The translations under genes were made by a program, and so were the position numbers. From assembly GCA_012295275.1 (NCBI GenBank), contig CM022673.1, forward strand, positions 4,696,105 to 4,760,104: DNA of 64,000 nucleotides, written 5' to 3'. Origin of the DNA: Chrysomallon squamiferum (taxonomy: Eukaryota; Mollusca; Gastropoda; Neomphalida; Peltospiridae). Within the stretch, counting starts at the first letter, position 1. Every line of letters starts with the position of its first letter. This document shows positions 1 through 12,407 of the stretch, piece after piece. The notes beneath the pieces are model-generated. The model had not been told where the DNA came from, did not search any database, and worked only from the letters and a program-made list of their open reading frames with translations.

Positions 1-173
1 ATAGCTTGATATCTTTTCTTTCCTGGATGTAGTAAGATTTGATTTATAGTATCTGCACTTCTGGAGTAAATTAGAAATGAAATAAAAATATTGTTAGTAG
101 GTTACTTTTTTTTTTTTTTTTCTTCAGCTCTTGTTTACTTAATGGTAATGATTAATTTGTTATTTAAATGCAG

Positions 174-3100
174 ACTGGTCGCAGTTTTCGTCACTTCCAG
201 AAATGAAAAGTGATATGTCCAACTTGCGCAGTGTGTCGTCTGCAACATCGTGGCCACAGTACCACAAATCAGCAGATGGCATTCGAAATATATATCAGAA
301 TGGACAAGAGAAGAACAGCTATTATGTTCAGAATCAGACAGCATACACAGGCAATGAGCTGAATTACTCGAATGACATGATGTATTCCTCAGCAAACTTT
401 CAAACCACAGAACCAGTAGCTGGTCTCAATCAGTTAAGTTACACAAATAACTACCAGCAACAAAGGACTGGACCCAGTAACACGATTAATGGAAGAATAT
501 TACCGAATGGTAACAAAGACAATCTGGATGAAGTAGATGGATTTCTGATGCAAAATATACGTGTATGTGAAAAAAAGTATTGTCCACCTTTGATGACCAA
601 TGGTCATCCTAAAATTAACAGGTCTCCTGAAAACCTTCATGAGGCAGAACTGGCATTATCTTCCCAGGGAGAAAGTCGACAGTCATCTGCAGCTATAGAA
701 AATTATGCTGAAAGTTTACAGTTTGAACTTGTCAAATTCTCGGAACGAGTAGTTTATCTTGAAAAAGAAAAAGCTGATCGTGAGAAAAAGATGTTGGAAT
801 TGGCCCAAGCACACAAGACGAAAGAGAAGGAAGCAGAGAATCTGAAAAAAATGTTGGCAACAGAGCATGCAGCAAGGCGGGTGGTGAAGCAGCAACTGAG
901 TGAATTGCAGAGGAAACAGTCAACAGTGACAGCAACCAGCCGAGCACTGTTACCATGGACTGAGAATCCAGTGACACACAAATATCTACTGAAGTTTATC
1001 AAGAACTCAAACTGCCACAGTGATCACGAGCACTGTTACCTATCACTACAAAAAGAGGTGAGAGAAATGTGGACAACTCAAAGTGAAAGCTCAAAGCTCG
1101 ACATCGACAATAGAGAATGGGTGATGGGAAAAGATTATGAGTTAGTCTGTGATCGTCCAATAAATCATATATCTGACGGTATTCGCAATGGTTCCTGTTC
1201 ATTAGTGTTTCAAATCAAGAGACATGGAAAGCCCTATATTTTAAAGGTGAGATTGTGTGATTATTAGGATTTACAAAATGTTTGTGCACATATGTAAAAG
1301 ACTTATTATAGATTCAGTTATCAATAATAAACAAAATCAGTTTTATTAATTTTGTTCAAAATGAGACTTACCTTTTGTTTCCATAATTTTATATTCCTCA
1401 CTCCTTATATATGATGATAAAATTATATTTTTGAAATTAAAATGTTATTTGTGTTTTCTATTTTTTTTTAAATAGTATCTTTCTTATTTTCTGTCTTTTA
1501 TTTTATTACTCTAATGATAAATCTGTATTGCCACATTCTTCTTAATTTTCTTTTTTTTATTTTTATTTCTCAGTGATAGTAAATTAAAATTTGTATACAG
1601 ATATTTTTTTTTACTTCAGAAATTTTAATAATTTATAAGTTTCAGAAATGTATTATTTAAACACAATATACTTTCTAGATGAAAAAGAGCTTCATCAACA
1701 GCATCTCCTGTTTGTTTAGAAATGATAATAAACTTAAGAATGATGTATGTATTTTCTTTATTTCAAGATGATGATAAATTTGATAAACCTTGATTTCGAC
1801 CGACACAGTGATGGATATAGTCTTGACAGTCATCTCATCCGAAACTTCGGAATGGAGTACCATGTCCCACTTCTTCTGGACAAATATCCCAACATTGTCA
1901 AAGTCCTTCACCACTACGAAGGCTCCACAGAACATTTTCTTCAATTCCAGAACCTGCTTGTGCCCAACAGTTTGGACGTTCCAGTTGAAATGGCCCGGCG
2001 AACAACCTTCATTGTCATGGAAACGTATCCTCAGAGCCTACAACAGTTCATGATAACCCAGAGGACCGTATGTCCCAGTCCCAGTTTTGGACTGCCCAAT
2101 GTGTTTCTACTCAGTCTACTGTATCAGCTGTTGGAAGTACTGTGTGTGTTGCAGGAAAACAGAATAGTACACAGAGATATAAAGGGAGATAATATATTCC
2201 TTGACAAGTGTCTGAGACCGGTGCTTGGTGATTTTGGCTTTGCCCGATCACTGCAGAACCGAGATGGTGGGACGCTGCCCTTTTCTGCTCATTCTCAAGC
2301 TTGTGCTGGAAATGCCCATGCCTGGGCTCCAGAAGTATCTAGGTTCCATCGTACCTTACCTGAATCATTGCCACATTCTGTAAGTACATCCATAATGTTT
2401 ATTTTAGCTTGCATGCCATGTTGTGTTGTCATATGCTGTATGATATGATGTTATGTTGTTCCAGTTCTGAGATGATATTACGAGATGATATTTACTATAC
2501 CGTATTCTATCATATCCTATATATAATATATCATACACAGTATCATAGCCTATCGTATAATAAATACTAACATTACTCAATTTACTGCATTCATTAGTAT
2601 ATATAATCACATATTCTGTCATCTCCAAATTTAGTTGATGTGTAGTTTATTACCACATGGCTATATATCTATGTCAAATACTTGAGATGCAATTTCAAGG
2701 AATTTTTCAGGTAAAAACTAAAATCAGTATTATTTTCTGAATTAAAAAATTTTGTTTGATATTTAAGTTGAAATTTAAAAAAATAATAAAATAAAAGTGA
2801 AAAAATAAAATGATTGTAATTTGGATATATTCTGAACTCAGTAAATATATATGATTAGAAATTTTACTTGAGATTCTTATTTCCAAGACAGTAAATGTAT
2901 CATAGTGCTTTTGGCTGATATCAGGTGTGAAAAATAATTCAGTGTATGTGGTGGGACATCAGATCAATCCTAGGTTGCACAAATGAAATATTTTTCATTC
3001 CTAACAGTGTTCCACAATTTCTGTACAATTGTCGTGCTATGCACTATCCTATCTATGGGGTGGTGCATTCAAAAGATTTCTTCCTGCTAATCTAAAAAGA

Positions 3101-4380
3101 GTAGCCCATGAAATGGCCTCATGTGACTGATGCCATATAACTGTAAATGAAACCTGTTCTTTCTTCCAACACACAGTCATCCGGTACCTATCAGCAAAGC
3201 TGTCTGAGAAGGACTGTTTCAAGGTTGTACCAATAAATCATTACATTAGAGCCTGAGGCTGGGTGTGTACAGTAGGGTGGGGTTGTTATAACTGTGTCAT
3301 TTACTTTATATGAAATCAGACATTTTGAAGGACAATTTTAATATAAAATATAAAATGCTGACTCTGAATAACTTTGAAGATGAGTTCTGATAATTCCTGA
3401 CCATATATTTAAAAATAGTTACAGTAAAAATGCGTTTCACATATCTTTACATTTAGTGCAGACTGTGTAATGTAATAATATGACATGGGTGATTATTTAA
3501 ATATATTAAACGGCATGTGAATAAATTTATATATTTCATAAAGGATAATGAAAATAAATTCCATTCCAACAAACATAGTTGTGAAAATGTATTTTATAGA
3601 GAAAATCAAATTGTTTTTATCAGCTCATATAATTGTATATAACTGCAGAAATATATTCTAACAAACAAGCTAAGTAAGTGATTATGAAACTATACTTTAT
3701 GAAGCAAATCAGATTGCTTGATTATTTTGATATTAAAAATGTGGTTTAAATGATCGAATTTATTCCATTGTATTACTAACATTCAGTGTATTTACTAACA
3801 TACAGCTCTTGTGATCATCCTGTATAAAAACAAGTAAAATTTTCACACTTTCAGAATATTAACACGTGATTGTATAATACCATTTTTATCATCATATTAA
3901 TTTGTCATACATCTTAGTGGTTGTCAGTTTATTACATTAATGTAATATGATTAAGCTTTATAACTACAAACAAGCATTACATTACATTGTTTACCAAATT
4001 AGGGAAAGCTTTCATTCAGAATATGCATAGCTCTCTCAGGCTTTAAAAGGCTTATTTTGCAGTGCAATTGAAACAGAAGCCATATTTGGATCAGCTTTGA
4101 TATAAATAGAGTTTAACAGTCATTGACAAATAATTATTTGATTCATTCATTTTGAAGTATCTGCATCATCACATTTTGTTATCTGCTGCCTTTTTAATGT
4201 TATCATATTGAAATATCCATCCTTTTTGTATCTGCTTTCACATATATAAAACTCATCTATACAAATCACTGTTAGAATCACTTGCCTTGAAGATAACAGT
4301 GAATGCATAAAGATATTTTCAAAATGTGATATCATACTCAAACCCTTTCATGAAAACAAATGACTTTTACATAAAAAAAA

Positions 4381-4411
<31 letters not shown>

Positions 4412-5943
4412 GGTATAACCATTTTATATATTAGTTTGGTATGTTAGTTTTACATTTATGGCAAAATAAACACAGATATCTTTGACTTTGACATTTTACT
4501 GTGTTGTTTTTTCAAGAACTCTTTTAATATGTTATTTATAACACTATATTTTTTTTGGTAGTTATTTTATTTTTGTTTTGTTTTAAAGACATGTATTTCA
4601 TTTTGTAGGTAACTCTGGATCAGATATATTCCAAGTCAGACATATTTGCTGTAGGTAGAATGTTTTATTCGTTGTTGTCTCCTGTGAGCGATGACAATTC
4701 TTTCCCACAATCATCAGTCGACCAGCCTCACTATGATGAGGCAACAATTCCCGAATTGCCTTCTGCTTTTTCTTCTGGTCTCAGATACGTGTTAAAACAA
4801 ATGGTGCTCGATGAACCAAAAGACAGACCGACCCCAAGAGAGGCCTTATTAAGGTAAATATTAATGTACAGCAAAACAATTTAAAACATTTTTTTTTTTT
4901 TTTTTTTTTTTTTTTATCAATTCTGTATTATTATTGATAGTGACATATAACTGAATTAAATACTTAATAACAAACTGTTTCAGAGTTGGTGTGTTGATAG
5001 TGAATCCTGGTGTTGATGAAGTTTCTTCTCGTAGTGATGTTGCACGTTATTGTAAAGCAAGGATGCTCAGACTTCTAGCTTTAGATCCAAGGTTTGTATT
5101 TAATCTACCCCAAGTTTTTACACACTCACACACACACACACAAATTACATTTTACATCATATTGGATCTTCTGAAGTCATTGAAGTAACTGTTTAGAAAT
5201 ATTTTAATATTACAACACATATTAATATTAAAGCCTGCTGTTAGCAGAAAGTGAGTGTGAAACAGAATGAACATGCAAGAAATGAACAAATGAATGAATG
5301 AAGAATGAGATTTGGGAGAGTGAATAAGAGAGAGCCTTTGAGAGAGCAGTGATACTGAAGATAACGAAGCAAATGGATGTGAAAGAAAAATATTTAGACT
5401 AAAGACAGCATGGAATTAGAGAGAATGGCTACAGAAGAAAAGTATAAGTAATGGTATAAGAGATTAGTGAGAACACATAAATAGAAAGTGAGGACAGGAA
5501 AGAATAGTTATTTTTAGGATATGAGGGAGCTGGTGAAAGACAAGACGAAACAGTAGAGAGAAAACTATTGAGTGCAAGGATATGAGAGAAAGTGAATGGA
5601 GAAAGACTGAAAGAGAAAGGTTAAATTACATTGCCTGGAAGTTGGATAATGAAGATGTAAACCAAGCATAGGTTATTTAAAAATAACAGTCATTGATTCT
5701 TAACAAGCAAGATTAACTAAACTACAGTCATATTAGTTTTGATGTTTTGCTTTTCATTTTATTTTCAGAAAATTAACAGTACCAGACAATGTATTGACAA
5801 TTGATGAAAGTGTGCAAAGGTTGACACCAGAGATAGAAGGCAGATTTTTGGCAGACATTTCACCTGATGAATTCTGGGATGTTTTAGTTAAACTCAGACA
5901 TAATAATTTGCTGCCATCGGCTTCCAATGAATGTGTAACATGA
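174..5943 (+). CDS. PINK1-like serine/threonine protein kinase with N-terminal coiled coil (5' end outside the window)
   Basis: Exons: 174-1246, 1768-2379, 4609-4853, 4984-5091, 5769-5943 (stop TGA 5941-5943). All junctions are GT-AG and the frame is kept throughout. The first exon opens at an acceptor (cag 171-173) and reads open upstream of the ATG at 203, so at least one 5' exon is missing. About 735 residues are visible. After a Ser/Asn/Gln-rich stretch, a charged heptad-like coiled coil lies at about 700-930. Kinase hallmarks follow: glycine-rich loop (GIRNGSCS), the catalytic Lys at 1244-1246, HRD at 2170-2178, DFG at 2230-2238 and APE at 2326-2334, so it is probably catalytically competent. 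The closest family I recognise is PINK1: the LKMM after the Lys, LPFS and CAGNAHAWAPEVS in the activation segment, and YSKSDIFAVG after it. PINK1 itself has a mitochondrial transit peptide and no such coiled coil, so this may be a paralogue. Introns hold an AC repeat and a purine-rich tract. Confidence 0.82.
2900..3300. other. Less AT-rich block inside a kinase intron, origin unknown
   Basis: This part of the 2.2-kb intron 2380-4608 has a visibly higher G+C than its surroundings and looks like an old inserted repeat. I see no open frame, terminal inverted repeat or tRNA-like boxes that would classify it. The rest of that intron is plain AT-rich sequence. Confidence 0.3.
4381..4405. repeat. 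(AC)n microsatellite
   Basis: Twelve or so AC dinucleotides directly after an A-run, inside the third visible intron of the kinase gene, about 200 bp upstream of the exon at 4609. Confidence 0.95.
5230..5640. repeat. Purine-rich (GA/AGAA) low-complexity tract
   Basis: The plus strand is strongly purine-biased for about 400 bp, made of degenerate GAGAGA, GAATGAATGAA and AAAGTGA runs, within the last kinase intron (5092-5768). It ends about 130 bp before the acceptor at 5768. Confidence 0.6.
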
Positions 5944-7688
5944 ACTTTTATTACCAAATGCTCTACACATGTTGAAACAATTTAGAGAACAGAAAATGAT
6001 TTTATTATGTTTAGTTTATTAGGAGGGAAAAATAAAAAAAAAAAAAAAAAAAATATGTAACATGGTGAACTAACAAAGAAATCAGTACAGTAAGTGATAT
6101 TTTTAAAGTGAATCTAGACCAGTGAAAGGTATAGAGAAAGCCATTTTTATATAACTTACAACAGACAGATGATTCTTTCATCATTCTTTACAAGTGCTCT
6201 GTTTCAGAGATCATGTACTGATGGTGATATTTACAATTGTTTTAGCTGGAATGAAATAATTGTTAGAGATGTCAGACTAATGGGTTTTTTAGAAAATACC
6301 TTTATCATGACAGAATTATAAAATGAAATGACTAGTGTACCAAAGGTCACAAAGGATAAAATATACATAGCCTTCTGTATGAGTAAAATCTTAAAATTCT
6401 TCTACACATACATTAAGGAGTTAAAATGGATATGGCAGGTTTAGATCGGTATGTGAAAGATATTTGTTTAAAGGTAAACTGGAGGCACTAAAGATACTAG
6501 AGATAACTGAGATACTAAAGGCCTATTCATTGTTGTCTCAGAACAGCCCTCTGTGACTGAGAATAACATTGAATCTTACATAAAAGGTCTGCATGTGTGG
6601 ATTTCCAAAGGTTTGCTTTGTGTCAGGAAACATCTGAAATAAATCATCGTAGTTTTGATGCCAAAGACTTGTGCATGGTGTACTTGTTGCATTGAACTGT
6701 GCAGTTGTGTCTGTGAGTGTCTAACTAAAAGTTCACATGTTAACTGATGGAAATAATCCAGTGAAAGGAAGCAGACTGGTGTGGCATATTGTAACTAAAT
6801 ATAATAATATCTGTCATTCTTACAAAACCTTTAAATGGTGACTTCAGAAAGAAAGCTTATATTAAACATTTCTCATTTAAGAAACACTTTATTGTTATTA
6901 ATTCTTTATTTTTTTTTTTTTTTTTTAACAAATATTGTCTAATATCTTCTATTTTGGGTATAATGTACAAACATTAAATATTCCATCAATGATTGTTACT
7001 AGAAAATTTTATTTTCCCTTGAAAACATTTTAATCAGAGCTGGCTTTTGCAAAGCACATCTCTCCAGAATCCTCAATTCTCTGCCAAAATATAGTATTAG
7101 TATGTTAGAAAATTTGGTAGGGAGTAAAAAGATATAGTTAGATGAGACAAGAGAGAAGATTGAGTGTCATGGATACCTCTCAGCAAAAGTCTTTACAAGC
7201 AATTGATCCCAGTATCTTGCAGTCTTTGAGAGTCCCTGATGTCAAAGTACAGTCTCTGTGATATGATTAGATAAACATTTGACTGACTGAATCCTTGAAA
7301 TAAAATTGAAGAAGTACTTTGTGATATATGCATTGTGCTGAATTGGTATGTGTGAATTGGGGGACATTTGTAGAATTTATTTTTGTTATGATTAGTAATA
7401 CTATGCATAATTAACCAGATTTACATTAGGTGATTATACTGTGTTTGCTTATCGGTCAGAAATAATTATACCAAACTGTAAGTTTGATATTAGTATTGAA
7501 ATGTTTAAAAGATTTGGAAAATTATTTTTAGTTCTGTGAAAAAACAAATCATGAGTTAGTTTTACTTTTTCATTTTTTATATGAATATATGCTTCTTTGT
7601 TTACAAAATTAAAAATTATTTTTCAAATAATTCAGTTATTTTTGACAGTATAGAAATTGCAGTTTGGTACAGTTTGCCAATGTCTCTG

Positions 7689-7726
<38 letters not shown>

Positions 7727-9550
7727 TTATAAAAACTATTTTGATATATTTATTAGTAAACAAGAAAAGAAATCCATAGTTCATAGTCAGGAATGATGTA
7801 TTTTCCCTTCTGGATAATTTGTAATATTTTGTATTACTATTATCTTTTTTAAATGATGAATAAACAGGAACAAAAATAACTCAGTGTGAAAAGTGTATCT
7901 GGTTGTATTTTATTGTTTTAGGCTTTATTTTGCTTAAATTAAATAAAACCAGTGTTATATTAGTAATTGAAATAAAATTGTTTTTCATTTTTGTTAAAAT
8001 TTATTTTTATTTTTGTTTGTGAGTTAAGCATCTTTTTTTACCTGTAATATGAAATTGTGGTTTAATGGGGTTTTTTGTTTTGTGTGAGAGTTAAGCATTT
8101 TGTTTTTTTTTAAATTCTATAAGAAAGTGCGGCTTTATGTTCAGGAATGGTTAAAATTTTATTAATTTAATTAATAAAATTGTCTACTGTTTTCACATTT
8201 AATTATTATCTGTGTTGCTTTTTTGGGGGGCATTTTTTGCATTTTTTATAGAAAAAAACCCCAATAAAAAACAAAAATAGGAACAAATTAAACCAACAAA
8301 CAACAAACTAATAATAAAAATAAAAAAAATTAATAAGAATAATTAAATTTTATATAAATACAAATTTACTGTTGCTTTTACTATCTAAATAATTCCCATT
8401 AAAACTAAACTGAATAAAAGGTTAAACATATCTGTTATGTCACAGATTAAAAGTAAAATTATCATCTCTGAAACTAAAGAATTGTACTGGAGCAGACAAC
8501 TCTAGTACACACTCGTGATTTTTCAGTTGAACTGTTATAGATGATAGTATTAAATTTATTATTAATTATTATTTTATTTACCTTTTTTACTTTTAACCTG
8601 ATTATATACATAATTATTTTCAAATATATACATACATATATATATGTATATATATGTATATAATATATATTAGTTTCAAAATATTAAAAAAAATGTATAA
8701 TGAATAACTACTTCTTTATTTCAAAATATAAAATTCAAAATGCTTTCTAATTATTTTGCCACTTACTTACATTTAACCATACATTATTATATTCTGAATT
8801 TTCTCATTTAACTTTGTGCTTTTAACATGATTATTAAACTTTGATTAATATTATTAACATTAAGCAAAAAAAGATTATAATGAGGGATAAATTCCATGTA
8901 TTATTACTAATTCACAATCTATGTAAACTGATTCGTGTGAAAAATGTGTATCATGTTTTTGTATGCATACATATGTTTAAGGGCAGTTGTAATATTTAAC
9001 TAAAAGTTATTTTACAAATTTGTTTTACTCTGATAAAGTATCATTTTACAGTTTTATATTGTCATTAAAGATATTTTTAATTTTTATTATTTTTATAGTG
9101 TTTGTTTTGGTTATATAATTACTGCATAAAAGAAGAAAGAAAAAGAACAAACAAGTAAATACATAAATAAATAACCAAAAATGTCTAACACAGTACAAAT
9201 GAAAAAAAAGAAATTTTTTAAGAATAAATAAATTCTTAGATTGCAAATATTTTTTAAAACTATTGAAAGAAGAGATTTGCAACTCATTAGCTGGAATTTG
9301 TTTTTTTTTTTAAGTTCCATCTACATTATTTAATTGAAAAATACATGAAAGAATCTGTGAAATAGTTATTTAGGTTGCATTATTAAACATTTTGTGGAAA
9401 ACAGATATGGCCAATGTTTCACAATCTTTGTAGCAGCTTATAGAGAAAAATAACTTGTGGGAACTAGATCTTTCTAAAATACTTCTGTTGAATTAGATCT
9501 GTTTATTTGACTTTGACCTTTATTCTCAAACAGGAACTAATTATGTTTAT

Positions 9551-9553
9551 ATA

Positions 9554-9589
<36 letters not shown>

Positions 9590-9618
9590 TGTATGTATGT
9601 ATATGTATGTATGTACAT
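9551..9618. repeat. (TA)n/(TATG)n microsatellite
   Basis: A short TA run passes into about 13 TATG tetramers on the plus strand. It is intergenic. Confidence 0.95.
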
Positions 9619-10045
9619 ATATATACACATTTTCAAAAGATATTTTAATATCTAGCAACTGTTTTGAAAAACTTTATTATCCATTATGGCAGACAATGTT
9701 TGTTTTTTGTTTTTCTAAACTTATCTAAACACATGTCATGAATATCAATATTGCCATCATCCTGTTGATCATCTGTGAGGGTAATGTTCATTTATTGTAC
9801 AGAATGATATCGGATGGTATGAATGGATATGAGAGGTGAAACATTTTTTATCCTCATTTAACATAACATTCACTTCTCTTCACTTTCAACTAATAAATTA
9901 ATGAGCTTCATTAATAACAAAATAATATTTTTATTTATTTTAAATTTTCATTTAACAAAAAGTAGATTTTGGACAATCAGATGAAAGACGTATAAAAGTA
10001 TGAATAATGTTTCGCCATCATCATTATTATTATCAACGTATTTAC

Positions 10046-10052
10046 ATTATTA

Positions 10053-10095
<43 letters not shown>

Positions 10096-10096
10096 A
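10046..10096. repeat. (ATT)n microsatellite
   Basis: Trinucleotide ATT run with minor interruptions, with more interrupted ATT/ATC sequence on both sides up to about 10440. Confidence 0.9.
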
Positions 10097-10375
10097 TTCT
10101 TGTCATTTTATTACCATTATATTATAATTATTATCATTTTTGTCATTTTATCATTTCTAGGTACTGGTACTGATTTTATCATTTATACTGTTATTATTTA
10201 TTAATTTTATAGCATCTCATTATTAAATATGGTACGTCATAAATTCTATTTGGGCAAACAACTTTCCTTCAAACAATAAATAATCATTTATTTCTCAAAA
10301 ACTTTACATCATTTTTAATTTTCCATATTGCTCAAATGTTTAACTATTTGTTACTATTATTCCTATTATTACTGC

Positions 10376-10408
<33 letters not shown>

Positions 10409-10953
10409 TACTATTACTGTTATTATTTGTTTCTTATATGTAAAGTAATAGTATCTATTACAAGTTGTAAGTATTCATAAAACATACAGGTGAAAAACTC
10501 CCATACAACAATGTCCTCATTTAATATAATTCAGTATGTGATATGTAAAGTGTTATATATCTGTATTACATGATTGTTTTATTTATGTTAAAATAAATCC
10601 CTCCCAAAAATTAACTTGTATGTTGTTTTAAAAAAATAGGACGTATACTTCAAACAGCATGGACTACCCTTAATGATTTACAGCAAAAGATCTTTTATAC
10701 AAATTTTTCAATAAACAGAAATGTAGACAACATGGACTTAACAAATCTTTCATTTGTGGGGGTGTTTTTTTATTAATATATATATTTTTTTTTTTTAAGG
10801 GGATGTGTGGATTGGTTGCAAAACTATTCTAAGTTTATTTGTAAAAAAGAATGTTATTTTTCTTCTTAAAATTAATGACATTAAATTACTTTAAAACAGT
10901 TTAATAACATACTAGTATAATTTGGTGCATATAAAATTAAAAACTTGTTTCTA

Positions 10954-11150
10954 TCAGGTTGTAACAAAAGTTTGGTCCAATTTTTAAGGCTCAAAAAAGC
11001 AATGTTAAATTATAATACCTGATTTATTTAATTGTTAATATAGGAGCCATACTTCTCTATGACCTCTTTCCATCTGTAAATGAGCTTTTTAATGCCACTT
11101 TCATAAAAAAATGTATTTAAAAAATGGATAGAACTCTTGTTACAATCTGA
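10954..11150 (-). mobile_element. Internally deleted mariner-type element (about 197 bp) keeping the transposase C-terminus
   Basis: The left end reads TCAGGTTGTAACAAAAGTT from 10954, and the right end, read on the minus strand from 11150, is TCAGATTGTAACAAGAGTT, so 17 of 19 bases match as terminal inverted repeats. Both ends are flanked by TA (10952-10953 and 11151-11152), the Tc1/mariner target duplication. On the minus strand at about 11040-11095 an open stretch encodes KKLIYRWKEVIEKYGSYI and then stops, which is the typical mariner transposase C-terminal pattern (RW..VIE..G.Y). Nothing of the catalytic domain is left, so the element is non-autonomous. It is probably a deletion derivative of a full mariner. 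Confidence 0.8.
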
Positions 11151-12407
11151 TAAAAAGTTGTGCATTAAAAATAATAGTTAAAAGTTTGTCTACCATTTTA
11201 ATCTTAACCAGACTATTAAAAATATATATATATATATATATAAAAACAGAAAAAAATAAATAAAAATAAAATAAAATAAATAATGCAGGATAAGGGGGTA
11301 AAAAAATGAAACATAGTTTTTCACAAATCATTAATTAAATATTGGATAATTTGATAAAAAAATATTGTTATTAATATCACTTTTTGCATGAGAAAATAAT
11401 TTGACTTCTTTATTTTCTTTCCAACATGAATCTGCTTATGGCATATGTATATTAAATACTGATTAAATTGATTGTTTTCATGATTAAGCATTTCTCAGGT
11501 GTTGAAAGGCAATCAGACCATGAGACCAAGACAAACACATGGAGAGATTTTTTATAAACAGAGACAGATATATGCAGATACTTGTCAATATCTGTGACCC
11601 TGAATATGTGTAAAAAAAAAAAAGGTAAGTAGAAAACAAGGAACTGCATGGGATATTTTTGTATTATATATATCAAGATATATCAAGTATTATATATGTA
11701 TAAAAAATAATACTATTTAAAATGCTTACTACTGTAAAATTTGTATCAAATTATATGTATTTGAAGATGCCTAAATATATAAAAGTATATACAGACACTG
11801 AAATTCTTTAAGAATAAAACAAAAGTGTAAATGTTGAAATGTAGATTAAAATATATATTGCATGTATTCATTATGCATGAAATGCTCAAGGACATAATTT
11901 ATTATATTTTAAATATAATAATAATTTCAAAAAATGAATAAAATATTTATATGATACATTAAGTTAAATTACAACAGTTAACATTTTTTTTTTAAATATT
12001 TAAATAAATAGCACATCTATCCTTTAAGGAAAATTTGCATGTCATTTATATATTATATGATTTTTTTTTTAATTATTAAACTGAGTATAGCCAAGCATTC
12101 ACATTCATTTATCATATTCAGTAATCACCTAAAGTCTGTTAAACCATTGAGATCATTACTGACAAAAACAGAAACTTTTAATTTCTTCAAACTATGGGTA
12201 TCTGAAATGTTGTTTGGTTTCACCTAAATTTTGATAGCCAGTGCATTTTGAAATAAAAGTATACATTTTACAAATTAGTTAGTATAATTTTTAAAAATAA
12301 TTATTTAAAAAAAAAAAAAAAAAAGAGAGACAGAATAAACAGCATCAAAAGACTGAATCTTTTTTTTAAATTCTGCTACATTTGCAAAATACAAGTTTCC
12401 TCAGCCA
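11151..12407. other. Intergenic and probable 3' UTR of the SLC23 gene
   Basis: AT-rich with no supported coding sequence. The part nearest 12408 would be the 3' UTR of the minus-strand transporter gene, but I could not pick a clear polyadenylation signal. It contains a TA run near 11222-11241 and an A-run near 12307-12324. Confidence 0.5.

Larger units (their letters stand above)
5944..10953. other. Kinase 3' UTR and intergenic AT-rich sequence
   Basis: No supported gene. The kinase 3' UTR starts at 5944. AATAAA-type signals occur at about 6031 (running into an A-tract) and at 7859-7864, and I cannot tell which is used. The remainder holds homopolymer A/T runs, a TA/TATG microsatellite at 9551-9618 and an ATT microsatellite at 10046-10096. 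The short open frames here are AT-rich chance frames. Confidence 0.6.

Noticed and set aside
754-1002. Minus-strand open frames opposite the first kinase exon (also 732-977 and 999-1202)
   Set aside because: They are antisense shadows of a well-supported exon, with no splice or family support.
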